Shown here: positions 11,651-23,067 of the stretch, in pieces
Layout: every line of letters begins with the position of its first letter
Numbering within the stretch: position 1 is the first letter of the stretch
Position numbers and translations under genes: made by a program
Notes under the pieces: model-generated
Databases searched by the model: none
The model's input: only the letters and a program-made list of their open reading frames with translations
Told to the model about the DNA's origin: nothing
Assembly (NCBI RefSeq): GCF_964204645.1
Contig: NC_134026.1
Location: 18,000,650 to 18,064,649, forward strand
Length of the DNA stretch: 64,000 nucleotides
Source: Tubulanus polymorphus
Taxonomy: Eukaryota; Nemertea; Palaeonemertea; Tubulaniformes; Tubulanidae
Reading direction: 5' to 3'

Positions 11651-12899
11651 TTTATGAGAACTACTGCCAATGTTAATAAAACATAAAGCTTTCAATATAA
11701 TGACATCACATATTTTTCATGGGGCTTAAAACAATTAAAATCGGTATTAATGAGTTCAGAAATGTGATGAACTTACATTTCATTTCATTGCATATAATGA
11801 ATATATCAAGAACTATCATGCAAGTGGTCAATGAATAAACTTACTAGTGATTAACTTAAACTTAATAAAATAACTAAGTCAATAATTCAAAACATCTAAG
11901 TAAGCGAGTAAAAATCCCCTCGGTAAAAATCCCCAATTCTTCAAATTAGGTAATCCCCTCCCTTTGAAGGGATTATAAGTAGATACAATCTTAAGGTCAA
12001 TTAATTCGTATTATTGATACACGTATATCCAATTTATTCATATTTTACTGTCGAACACCGTAAGGATATCAATATGCCCATACAAACTATGCTATTTAAA
12101 TTAAAACATACTACAAATTAACGTTTCATTGATACTAAATTAGTACATATACATGTAGTTATTGCACAGGTTAGTAAAGTGGTTCATCGCGCATTTCAAA
12201 TATATTACACTAGCTTGAATCTAAAATATTTAATATCAAAAGTACGTTATTTCTAATAATTCATGGCATCGCACAGCTGAAATTCAAAAATATTCCAGTT
12301 CGAATCTTAAGATATTACAAATAAAAGTTTATTACTCTTATTAATTCTTACAATTTATTTTATCCGTAAGAATTTATCGCAACGAAAGATTTCATTTAAA
12401 AGTTCAAACATATTTCAGTCTCATTGCAAATTCGAGAAACATCGTGCTTTGACATGTTCTTGACAATCACCAAGTATGAATATTTGGGGGATTTTTACCT
12501 AGGGTATGTTTACCCAGGGTTTAGATTTTTTAGATTTCTACATAGGAAATCTTTACCAGGTGATCTTTTTTGAACGGATGAAGGTATTTTGAAGGAGATA
12601 TTCTGGGGGATTTTTAATTGTCATATCTAGCTACAGTAGATACTTTGATTATTCGCTACGTTACTTATTACATATCACACAAATCCGCGTATACGCTAGA
12701 ATCAATACTGTTAGCAAAAATCACTAAGAATCGCAATTTGCTCATTTTGTAATATTTTTGAAATCGTCCAATTTTATTGCAGAGATTCCCCGATATATCA
12801 CGAGTAATGAAACAGATATCACGTTTAAACGTAGATTTTTCTTTTATTTTGAAATCCATAGAGCAAACATTGGAACCTAATGTTATAGGCTTTCTCATA
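11651..12899. other. gene-free interval with scattered GGGGATTTTT motifs
   Basis: Non-coding. AAAAATCCCC occurs twice near 11911-11935 and its complement recurs near 12480-12500 and 12600, hinting at a decayed inverted-repeat element, but no boundaries could be fixed. Confidence 0.4.
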
Positions 12900-13500
12900 C
12901 TTCACCCAAATGGCTAATGGCAGGTGGGTTGAAATAACATGTTCTTGTGACGTTGCGTTAATCTGGTTCAGCGCCGTCGAAGGGTCTAGAAGTTCTTTCT
13001 CACCACCAGTGAAATTCCAATGTCTGAACATTTCCTTTAGGGTGTTCCGCGTCTAGCGATGAATCTTCTAAGCACCATTATGAAGCTGCCCGTGTCAAGC
13101 GAATAAGCAACTTCCAAGTTCCTTTCTGATTTGGATCGGTCCAAAGTAGTCGATCCCGACATTGTTGAATGGGCTCATGGTATCGAATTTGGCTGCAGGG
13201 AGATTTTCATCCAGACTCAGAGTGAGTGCCAGTATTTTGCCTGTTCTCGAGATGGTTTGAACGTGGCTGTACGCTTCTTCTTGTGCTGCTTTCACGATCA
13301 AGATTTCTGCTTCTTTCGGAGGGAAAAGACAACAGTGAATGCTTAATCAGACGCATCGCTAAATGCATGTAGCTGTCGCCCGGCTGACTGAACTTCTCTG
13401 GTGCTTCGTAACATCTGAGAATCTTAAATATCTTGAGTTTGACCAATTCTTCCAGCCACATCTGCCAAGTTTCCGGGTCGTCCTTTGTGGTTTCAGTCGA
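12900..13500 (-). pseudogene. degraded LTR-retrotransposon pol fragment (BEL/Pao-like)
   Basis: Minus-strand translation gives a broken integrase-like segment containing NVGIDYFGPI near 13150-13200, the motif around the first catalytic Asp of BEL/Pao integrases, and an upstream segment (to about 13460) resembling the RNase H to integrase linker. Stops and frameshifts interrupt it throughout. It is not a piece of the intact element at 1113-7188. Confidence 0.55.
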
Positions 13501-13775
13501 ATCTTGGCATCAAAGACGTTGCATCAGGATTCGAAGACTGATGAGACTTTGCTGGGCACTCTCTGTTTGATAGCCAGCGTCATTGCCTACCTGGTCAATT
13601 CTCATTGTCGTGGTAATGTGGTATGTATTCCTTTGTGATTATGTCTACTGTTCCTGTTCTGCCTTCGTGCGTCACTCCTACGCTGAGAGGGTTGAGATTC
13701 AGTCATCTTAAACGCTTTTGCTATGTGGACTTTTTTCTTACATTTTCTTGCGTCCTTGTTACTTTGAGCCATGTT

Positions 13776-14358
13776 AATGCATGAGATGCATAAGATGTAG
13801 TGTTTGAATTTTTGTACAGCCTCAACGATTGCCACAGCCTCTTTTTCTGTGGTGTTTAATCGTTGTTCACAGGCCGTAAGAGCACTGCCCTCGTAACAAT
13901 TTTTTGGGGAAGAACAATTCCGGTATTGCTTGCATCAGTTTCGATACTGAATTTGTGGTCGAATAGGGAATGCTAGTTCAGGTTCTTTTGCATGAACTTC
14001 TTTCAATGCTTTGAATGCAGGTAGACACTCTTGATCAATGTCGAAAAACATATCTTTCGTTGTCAGTCAATGCAATGTGATGGCTATTTTTGCAAAATCT
14101 GCAATGGAATGCATGAGATACATAAGATGTAGTGTTTAAATTTTTGTACAGCCTCAACGATTGCTACAGCCTCTTATTCTTTGGTGTTTTATTGTTGTTC
14201 ACGGGCCGCAAGAGCTCTACCGTCGTAACAATTTTTTGGGAAAGAATCATTCCGGTATTGCTTGCATCAGTTTCGATACTGAATTTGTGGTCGAATAGGG
14301 AATGCTAGTTCAGGTTCTTTTGCAAGAACTTCTTTCAATGCTTCGAATGCATGTAGAC
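13776..14358 (-). pseudogene. duplicated Ty3/gypsy-like RNase H fragment
   Basis: Minus-strand frames read a segment with EQRLNTTEKEA followed by IVEAVQKFKHYI (about 13790-13880) and, in another frame, FSIETDASNTGI (about 13930-13965), as in Ty3/gypsy RNase H. A 251-bp stretch is present twice (13776-14026 and 14108-14358, offset 332 bp) with point differences, so the relic was tandemly duplicated after it decayed or during its decay. Confidence 0.6.
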
Positions 14359-15042
14359 ATTGCAAAGCCGGGCCCCTTGTTGGTTGTTATGATGAATGTT
14401 TCAAATGACTCTCCGGGTTGTTGATTAATGTTAATGTTAATGTTAAATGAATGTTAATGTTAATACAATTAACGAGTTTTCCTGACTATATCTGATTGTC
14501 ATAGTTTGCTCTCTAAATAATTATGCTTAGTTTGTAACTTTGTAGTAACCCTATTTTGTACCGCTATTAATTAATCAATTAGCCCCATTCTTCTGATTCA
14601 TGCAAGACTATTATAAATATAGTCTAGACTTTTTTCTTAAGTACTGGTAATTTGGATCTTTGTTGCTGAAATTTTCTGAAAATAAAGTTTTATTATATCC
14701 TTCAAATTTTGCCAATTATAAAATCCTGTTATGTGTTTAAGAGTTTTGTTGAGGACATGAACCATTCCAATTAGTGATAAGGAAATTTATTTGTGAATCT
14801 ATATAAAGATTTGTTTACGATTTATTTCATTCTTACTCAATGAAATATCTCATTCTTACAAATGATTACATTTGGCCTATTGACATTAGGCCTAAGTTTC
14901 CTGGTGATTTGATTTACGAAGGATTTTGTTATGAAATGGTCTTTCGGGGCATTTCTGACTTACACCGCTAGTCCAACATATGGGTTAATTTTGAAATTAC
15001 CTTGTGGGGGATGGCCTGGTTGTACACGTTATTGATGAATAC
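14359..15042. other. gene-free interval with GTTAAT minisatellite
   Basis: A short (AATGTT)n tract lies near 14425-14465. The rest is AT-rich non-coding sequence. Confidence 0.5.
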
Positions 15043-15104
15043 ATAATGATAATAATAATAATGATAATAATAAAAATAATGATAATAATAATAATAATAA
15101 TTTA
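15043..15104 (+). repeat. (AAT)n microsatellite, LINE 3' tail
   Basis: AAT/ATG trinucleotide run lying just past the minus-strand 3' end of the LINE fragment. Several non-LTR clades end in such simple repeats, so it is probably the element's tail. Confidence 0.7.
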
Positions 15105-15185
15105 TTGAGCCATATAAAATATGCTCATTGGCTTTACAATATAAAGACAATTTAAACATAAAGATAGAAAAAACAATTTACATCA

Positions 15186-15532
15186 TTAGTTAAAAGCTTT
15201 AGTGAACAAATGGGTTTTAAGTTGCGATTTAAAAACATCAGTAGAAGGACTAGATTTAATTGCATCTGGTAAGGAGTTACAAAGTAGTTGGGCGGAGTAA
15301 GAAAAGGCCCTGTGACCCGCAGAGACTAGATTGACACGAGGGATGACTAGAAGTGATTGACTGTTTGATCTTAACACTCTAGAGGATGCCTTGTATTGCA
15401 CTAATGATTTCAAATATTGTGGGGCCTGACCATTCAAGGATTTATAAGTAAGGATCAAGATTTCAAATTGGATGCGGTATTTGATTGGAAGCCATTGCAG
15501 ATCGTGTAGAATCGGTGTTATGTGACAAAGTT
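15186..15532 (-). pseudogene. non-LTR (LINE) reverse transcriptase, C-terminal fragment
   Basis: About 115 codons in one frame begin with a HITPILHDLQWLPIKYRIQF segment, continue through LTYKSLNGQAPQYL and end with the NSLPDAIKSSPSTDVFKSQL stretch typical of the C-terminus of CR1/Jockey-group LINE reverse transcriptases. The catalytic part is missing, as expected for a 5'-truncated insertion. The stop is followed by a short 3' UTR and an (AAT)n tail. Confidence 0.8.
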
Positions 15533-15579
15533 TTGAGTTTCACATCCTACATTTTCATTAAACCCTTCTAGGGTGTATT

Positions 15580-15795
15580 CTAGATCATTGTGCGAAGTGC
15601 AACACGCAGCAATGATTGTTGGAATATTTTGCAAGTCAAAATTAAGCCTTTGCGACGAAATACGCCAACGGCCTTAGAGCCGCCAAAGGCATTTTCGACT
15701 ACAACTCTTGCCCGAATGAGCTTGTAATTAAAATGCCTCTGCTCACATGTTGTGTTTGCATTTACAGCCTGAGGTTTCATTAACCATTGCAAAAG
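15580..15795 (-). pseudogene. PIF/Harbinger transposase, 3' half
   Basis: Minus-strand frame ending at 15580 reads WLMKP, then FNYKLIRARVVVENAFGGSK, the conserved C-terminal region of DDE_Tnp_4 (Harbinger) transposases around the last acidic residue. The sequence is cut at 15795 by the TIR element 15796-16945 and resumes at 16946. The last residues (after about SKA) depart from the family. Confidence 0.75.
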
Positions 15796-16945
15796 CGGTG
15801 TTGTCATATCGCGGAAAGACGGAATCGCGGAATTTTCCAAAAACGCGGAATTTCTTCATTTTTACTTTAAATAGTAAACGGGTTTTCCCACGGGGATACC
15901 CACTGTCGGACAGGGCACCGGACCGATCGATGCAACGAGTTAGGTTCGAATCCCATTATTTGCAGGCAATTTTATATGGAATTATTATATTACGATACCG
16001 TTGACTGGCTGCCACCTGTAGAAGAAGTCAGAATCAAGTGGGGTGAAGGAGACCAGGCACCTAATGTCTATTTCTACTAGGCAAACTTCGGTTATCGAAG
16101 TTCATCGACTTTTTGAGAACTTCAGAAACGAATATTATCAGATAAATATTGAGCACGTTCGCGGTGTCGGACCGTAGTTGTAGATGGTTGCAAACATGAA
16201 ATCCTACGACCAAACAAGTTCCGGTTCAAATTCCTTTGAAATTATTATAATTTTACGGCCGTCCAGTACCGCTACCAATAAGATTCTTTTGATCCAAATA
16301 ATCAGCATAGGAACATATGTGTTATAGCAGTCACAAAGTAAACATTAAAAAAAACGAAACCATTTTATAATCTTTCATATCATTTAATTCTAAAAGATAA
16401 ACCACATTCGCTTTTAACAACAATGTAGACACACAACACGCATGAACAATCCTAAGCCAGAATGAAATATACATAATGTCTATTTATTTTCGTCTGACAT
16501 CGATCCAGTTCCACAGTTTAGTGAGTTAACTCTGAGTTACTTAAAATCAATTCATTTCCAATGTTTTAAATCCAGAGACCAGAGTCAAATCTTAACTCGG
16601 AACTGAGTCCTGGAGAATGACCCATGGTGTCATCACAAATCCTACGTTTACGTACCATCGATTTGTATTCCTTCAGTTAATGCAGCGATACTCTGTATCA
16701 CTGAATTCGCAAAGCACGTATTGCCTAGATTCTCCATTATTTGTAACAGTATCGTTAAGTTGTTGACTGGCGATATAATAAATTATCAAATACTAATTCC
16801 CGATTTTGAAAACCTGGGTCCGGTGCCCTGTCCGACAGTGGGTATCCCCGTGGGAAAACCCGTTTACTATTTATAGTAAAAATGAAGAAATTCCGCGTTT
16901 TTGGAAAATTCCGCGATTCCGTCTTTCCGCGATATGACAACACCG
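15796..16945. mobile_element. 1,150-bp TIR element, hAT-like, nested
   Basis: Terminal inverted repeats of 129 bp (15796-15924 and 16817-16945) differ at a single base. An 8-bp target duplication TGCAAAAG flanks both ends (15788-15795 and 16946-16953). No transposase is encoded inside. Eight-bp duplications suit hAT (also P or Merlin); the terminal CGGTGTTGTCAT is not the usual hAT end, so the superfamily stays open. Near-identical TIRs show recent movement relative to the decayed gene it interrupts. Confidence 0.85.
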
Positions 16946-17215
16946 TGCAAAAGAGTGTTTGCCGGGTCCCCTAAAATCAGTAGGGGTATTTCGAGATCAC
17001 TTTTTACATCCTATAGATTATCCACAGGAATTCCCTCCTCTAAACTTGGTAAATAAGCTTGATGTTGCAAGAGTACTTGCAACATGCACACTACCAGGCC
17101 AACCAAAGAACAAGTCTATGAACATAACATCGGAGTCTACCACAGCCTGGGGTCAAACTGTGTCAACCTTTTCGATTTTTAATAATCGTCCGAATTTTTT
17201 GTGGCACCTGCATGG
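16946..17215 (-). pseudogene. PIF/Harbinger transposase, upstream half
   Basis: On the minus strand a frame reads FGWPGSVHVASTLATSSLF, matching the GWPGSVHD block around the middle catalytic Asp of Harbinger transposases. Here the expected Asp after H is replaced by Val, so the copy was dead or dying. It abuts the target duplication, and the reading resumes in the fragment left of 15796. Confidence 0.7.
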
Positions 17216-17942
17216 GTATGTGCGAACCATTGGTTCTGAATGCTCGAGGAAAACTTTTGTTCCTTGTAGGGGGACCTTTGAACTACTGGGATTGAAACAA
17301 CACTCATAAACGACACAAACAGGATTAATTATGAAAATTTAATCGCTAAACAAAACTGTTTCCAAGGCAACAGCCAGTACAAAGAATAAACATCTTTTAT
17401 ATACAGGTAAGAAAGTTCACAATGAGTTAGTTCTGTTCAGCTACCTGCGACCTGCGACACACGGAAACACGAAGTCTATCACGAAATGTCCGTCCACGAT
17501 CACGATGGCCTAACCACGGGAAGAAGCCCTGTTCTAAATCTTATGAAATTAAACAAAATTCTCTAGCCTATGTGTACAAAATTAGGCGGATAAAAACTCA
17601 GTCTGGTTGGCTGGTTGCCAAAAAAGAAATCTGGTTTTATCCACTCATCTGTCACATCAAATTGTCTGGTAGGCTGTAGTTCAGCTCAAACTATTGTTCA
17701 TAATTTACTTCTTCATTTGAGCAATAAAATGTTGACTATTTATCGGCTTTTACCACCAAATTTGAGTCCACATCCTATCTGACTGAGCACGTGTTACAGA
17801 AGAGGGCAGCACTGCATAAGCTATATCTGCAGAGACTCACTTGCCAGGGGTTAAGAAAATGAAACTACTAATGGGACTATGGAACAATTGAAAATTAAAC
17901 GAGACTTACCTTGGTAAGGTGAAGTTTGATTGAGATTATATC
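17216..17942. other. gene-free interval
   Basis: No gene seen. It may hold decayed terminal sequence of the adjoining DIRS-like element. Confidence 0.4.
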
Positions 17943-18533
17943 GATCCACAAATTAAATTCTGTAAAGTATCGGCACTCTTCCAATTTGCACCTTTCATAA
18001 TCACATCAAGGGATACCTCTGCTGTATATATTTTTGAAGCCGCTGCGTCACGTGTACTATGCGCCGACCACACACTGATATCAACCCCAGCAGTAGACAG
18101 AAAGTTCTTAATCCACCTCGAAAGCGTGTCAGTAGAAACCGGCTTATAAGGCCGGACAAAACTAATCAGTAACTTAGAATCTGACCTGGTGAATATATCT
18201 CATGAGGTGCTTCACCACACATGAATTAGGATCGGAAAACCCGCGAAATGAAACAGGCGCAATGTGGTGACCTGGTTTTGAGGTTTTTAGCACATCTCGT
18301 AAGACAAACACACAGTGTTCATCGTTCATATCCAGACACGAAATATCCAACTTACTCGAAGTCTGTAACCTCTGACCAGATGCCAGCGCTAGCAACGTAA
18401 CAGTTTTATAAGTCAAATCCTTCGAGCTAAGTTCCGATAAAGCTAACGTACTCATGTACCTTAGAACAACAGACACATCCCACATTTTTGAATATCTAGG
18501 AAGTGCTGGTCGCGCTTCAAAAACACCCTTCAT
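17943..18533 (-). pseudogene. DIRS tyrosine recombinase catalytic domain, inactivated
   Basis: The first frame (18533 to about 18185) reads LALASGQRLQTSSKLDI, with the first catalytic Arg; after a frameshift near 18185 a second frame reads SAHSTRDAAAS, the HxxR box. At the expected catalytic Tyr position (family pattern like TFQKFY) the copy reads TLQNLI, so the nucleophile is gone. It would have cut and joined circular DNA intermediates in an active element. Confidence 0.75.
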
Positions 18534-19344
18534 AAAGCGTTTAATTTACGGGTCATCACCCAGCGTGGGTCCCCCGATAACAGAACAAAAACTGGATACC
18601 GCTGAACGAGCGGTGTTTAAAGCACTTAATCCAACACCTCTCTGATACTCCATATCTAAGAAATACACATTAGAAAAAAGTCCACATTAAAAAAGTCCAC
18701 ATTGGACGGAAAAAAATGGGAGGATCGATACCCCTCGCATTACACATGGCTGTCCACTTTCGTATGGCCGGATCATATTGTTTCCTAGTAGACGGCCTCC
18801 ATGATCTGAGGATAAGATCCGAAGCCGAGCTCGAAATATTTCTGTCTCGCAACGATTGCCGGACAATGGCAAACCAGCAGGTGTAGTTTTGGCGCCAACT
18901 TGTGCCGCGCTTCCGAGAAGGCAACACTAGGAGATTCGCCCTTGGTGTCAAAATCAGCGGTAGTTCTACCAACATGTGCATCAGACTGGGATACCACGGC
19001 TAGTGTGTTCCAGTTTGGTACCACCACTATACCGGCTGACCCTTCTTCGTGGATCTTTTTGAGAACTGCTTGGATAACACTGAAAGAAGGGAAACAATAA
19101 AATCTTAAATTTCCCCATGACATGGAAAAAGCATTAATAGCCAGCGCATCGGGATCTGGCCTATAGGATACATACGGTTTCAATTGAAAATTTAGCCTAG
19201 ACGCAAAAAGGTCAATCAGTATATCATAATCCCAAACATTCTGGATCAATTTAAAGACAATCGGATTCAATTTCCATTCTGATTCCATTCGGAAGTGTCT
19301 ACTCAAGTTCCCCGGCTAAAGTATTGCATTTCATGCTGCGACTG

Positions 19345-19362
19345 CCCCCCCCCCCCCCCCCC
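19345..19362 (+). repeat. poly-C run (C18)
   Basis: Eighteen C in a row inside the DIRS RNase H region; on the coding strand it gives a poly-Gly stretch and precedes the frame change. Either slippage broke the gene or the run length is a sequencing error. Confidence 0.9.
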
Positions 19363-20280
19363 ATTTCATTTATGTAGGCTACAGCCGTTGTGTTGTCAAA
19401 TATAATACGAACATGTACATCTGAAACATTTGAACAGAAAGAGCGGAGCGTGAGAAAAGCTGCTTTAAGTTCCAGGTCATTTAAGCTGGCAGAATCCTGT
19501 TTCTCATCACTCTGGCATTCCCCGCCACATGTCTCACCCGTACTTGGTTTATGGCCACCCCATCCGCGAAGCGACGAGTCGCTTTCCAATACAATATCCG
19601 GTTGCCGCGTGATGATAGGCTTGGCCATATGGTGTATAATATTTTCCCACCATATCAGATCAGCAAAAGCTGTTCCAGAGAGTGTCATTTTCGCATCAAA
19701 ATTCCCCTTGTTGCATTTTAGAGCTGAAATCTTTTCGTTTTCAAGTTGTCTTAAGTACAAGGGCCCTAAGGCCACAGCTGGTGTACAGCTGACCACAAGG
19801 CCAATGACTTTCGCCACATCCCTGACAGAGGGCGATGATTTTATTCGTAACTCTCTGCACTCTCGTATGACTCGTTCACACTTCTCCCGAGAACTTTTCA
19901 AAGCATCCTGATTGAGTCCAATATAAACCCCAAATAAGGCATCTCCTGAACAGGCTCAAATATTGACTTAACGGGGTGAATAACCCACCCTAACCGAGTT
20001 AGTAGGGTAGCCGTATCAATGACATTATGGGCTGAACCTAATGATGTCACACCTTGCAGATAGTTGTCATCAATATAGTATGAGGATAAATACCTTTAGC
20101 CCTCAAGTAAGAGTACACTGGCTTCATAAGCTTAGTGAAAATTCTAGGCCCCGGTGCGAGGCCATTGCTGGGGAGGCAGACAAATTTGTACAATATACCA
20201 TTCCACTGAAATTTCAAGAACTTCTGATAATAGACAAAAACCCACAATGAAAAGAAAAACTATCTGGTAGCTTAACGTTT

Positions 20281-21247
20281 CAACTCAATTCTATGAGCCA
20301 TTTTCAAAAACTGATTTATTGTACAGTTATAACAATACAAAATATAGCAACAAGGTAACTAATGTTGCCATCTTTAGGTCACGGTCTCCGGATGATGACG
20401 GATTACTGAACTCAAATATACGAGAGGAACAAAGACACCAACACAATAACGACTGTGTCCATTGAGAGAGAGAGAGAACAAAGAGAGTTTTTTTATTATA
20501 CCAATATAGCGCTAGGTGGCTGCACTTCTCATACTACCATCTTTACATATACAGTGTTGCACAAAACAATACATGTACAATAATACAGAAACATGAGTTT
20601 ATATTATAACAACTAAGTGATCCCTATAGCTGTTAGTATATAGTGACTAAGGAGTTCATTTTGGGGGGAGAAAGCCAGTCTATCTTTCGGCATCTGATTG
20701 GACGAGAACGCACGTGCTTGCACGAAATTTTCAAAAATCTTTTGGGAAAGGACCTTAGACCCCCTCTATTCCTAAAAACGAACTCCCAAAAAAATCCTGT
20801 CGACGTAGTCTATTAGCCTAACGCCTTTTCTATTAGTGAGATATTTTACACCTACATATCCTGGCTTTAACACTTGAGGTTTGTTCTAATTTGAAATGAC
20901 GGTCTATCAATGCGCATGGGACAAGTTTTTTGCGCGCAATGGTGACTGGAAGGTTGCCTCATTAAAAACCGGGACTGTCGCCTTACGGTCTTTCATTACG
21001 CATATAACTGTCAGTCAACCATCGGAGCGATTTTATCAGAACTGTAAATAAAATAAAACCCGATCAAGACTGTATATGTATCGTTTCGTAGTTAGTATAC
21101 ATTAAAACTCTGGTATGTCTCTGCATCTACGTGGTACCTGAAAATACTCACCGGACGAGCGTGTGCACTCGCTTGTACCAGGTTCGATCATCGTGGTAGC
21201 GTGATCCTCTTTTGTATCCTCAGAGTATATATATATATATATATATC

Positions 21248-21279
<32 letters not shown>

Positions 21280-22057
21280 CGTGTGTAAACGTGTACGTAT
21301 GTAATAACGTATTTAAAATGGCGTCGCTACTAAGGGTTCGCCTGCGTCGCGTAAACAACGGGAAAGATGTTTATGAAGGGGTATACGACCACCACAGGAA
21401 GATATGTTTGTGTGTAGAATAACAAATGGCTCTCAGGCTTAACTCGACCTAACACACGAGTAAGCATTTCCCGCAATTCCGGGTGTAGATTGCTGATAGA
21501 TCCAGGAACGTAACGACTGGGCCGACTCGAAAACTACCCTCCGAGAACTAAGGATCGGGCCCAACCCTATATTAGAACCTACAGATAGCGATGCGCACCC
21601 TTCTGTCCACCCAATAACTCACGATATCGTGGTTGTACATGGACCCGAGTCGACCGTAAAACACACCACGTCAAACCATGGACGCTTGGACCAAATCCAC
21701 GGTTTTACTACCCAATATACTCATACGAAATCGTTAATATAATTTCACGTACTGCGACAGCAACTTTAATTTAACCACAAGAAATCAACATACGTCATGC
21801 TCAAAGACAGGGCAGGTTCATACTCTGCAAATGCTTACATACTTACAAAAGGGAAAAGACTATGCGATTGACACTTGCTATTAAACTTTAACCTCACACA
21901 ACGAACACATATAGACCGCGGACATTACATAACCTTAAGGGTTGCCTATATGAATTTCATTTAAACTTTAGTACGCACACATAGAAACCGGCCTTAGAGA
22001 CCTATAATAAAAACGACAAATAGCTTATAATGATATCAAGAGCAAACGATTATTAGT
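20281..22057. other. gene-free interval with (TA)n(TG)n microsatellite
   Basis: Holds a compound TA/TG microsatellite (21225-21287) and a short GA run near 20466. A 34-codon ORF at about 21318-21422 has no family signature. Nothing else was recognised. Confidence 0.5.
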
Positions 22058-22322
22058 CCCGTGTTAAATACTTAAGTCTGAACGGGGAGAGTAGATAAGA
22101 CTCAATATATAACGATACGAATCAATCCGTCTCTAATACATAAGTATTGACGGACTATAGTTCAAAGATCCTATAGCTGAAATAGAAACACAACCAAAAC
22201 CCGTCTGTAATACATAAGTATGGACGGGAGCTATAATGCTTAAAGCTTAGGCTTACGGCCATATATATACATACACAATAAACAGTTACTGAATTCGCCG
22301 TAATACATAAGTATTAGCGAAT
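22058..22322 (+). repeat. family of hairpins with a constant core and covarying outer stems
   Basis: Three hairpins share the inner stem-loop AATAC-ATAA-GTAT(T) while the outer stem changes in a compensating way: CCGTC/GACGG at 22127-22153, CCCGTC/GACGGG at 22200-22228, ATTCGC/GCGAAT at 22293-22322. A fourth, looser relative (CCCGT/ACGGG around ACTTAAGT) lies at 22058-22086. Spacing is 69-94 bp and the sequence between copies is not repeated. Further perfect palindromes follow: CGCCGCC/GGCGGCG (22440-22454), AAAGCATA/TATGCTTT (22684-22704), CCCGCTAG/CTAGCGGG (22965-22981). Function unknown. Confidence 0.7.
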
Positions 22323-23067
22323 AATAACGCGTAGGCCAACAACGTATTTACAATTTACTAGAGGGATTCTGTGGGCTTAAGGCCCTTGATTTTTATCTCG
22401 GAAAGAAGGAACAGAGACGAACGGGTACAAGACCCGAAACGCCGCCAGGCGGCGCTGTCCCCGAACCGACTTACATCGTTCAAGGATCTCCGAGTAACTG
22501 ACTAAACTAAAAAAACGCGCGTGTTATATTCACGCATTGCCGACTCCGATGTGTTGCATTACTCCGCGTCGCTTCGCTGGTCGCTCAACAATGGCCGTCG
22601 AGGTAGATGTGCTTCATCGCATTCTTCAGAGTCGCTCCGCTGCCGAACTACGTCTTTTACTTGCTGATGCCGTATATCATTAAAAAGCATAGAACTTATG
22701 CTTTCTAATGGTGTGAAATGTGTGCAGGATCGTCCATTCGTAAAGATTAATAAGGTCTCGAAAGGCGGTCGTCATGCGTGACCGCGTTCAGGACCGTCGA
22801 TTCAATCGTCGAATTCTCGGTATTTTTAGGATATGAAGGTGCCGAAATCATCTACTGGATTTGTAATATTGAGGATTATATAAGGACGTTAACTTCGTGG
22901 CTAGAAATTAGGGTGATAACTTATAATGATAGCCGTAAGACGTCGGTGTAGAAACTTAAACTCTCCCGCTAGTCTAGCGGGACATGTGCTCGTACCGGAA
23001 AACTACTATATATCTGAAAACTGCTGTAGCACCGGTGGAGAGTGAAGGTACTCGTCTTAATGCTCAC
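22323..23067. other. gene-free, palindrome-rich interval
   Basis: Contains the further hairpins listed with the previous feature and a 30-codon ORF at about 22590. It may be the former 5' part (leader or gag) of the BEL/Pao relic that starts at 23068, but no gag motif is readable. Confidence 0.4.

Larger units (their letters stand above)
17943..20280 (-). mobile_element. DIRS-like tyrosine-recombinase retrotransposon relic
   Basis: Read right to left on the minus strand the pieces follow DIRS order: reverse transcriptase fragment with FQWNGILYKFVCLP (20047-20247), RT/RNase H with GPLYLRQLE and SDSSLRGWGG (19299-19901), the following EWKLNPIVFK and IDLFASRLN block (18785-19306), a recombinase N-terminal domain with SWRPSTRKQYD (about 18700-18830), and the recombinase catalytic domain (17943-18533). 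The N-terminal RT and gag are absent and the pieces are in different frames. The C-rich run at 19345-19362 lies where the frame changes inside RNase H. Confidence 0.85.

Noticed and set aside
21318-21422. 34-codon ORF after the TA/TG microsatellite
   Set aside because: Too short, no domain, no splice or promoter context.
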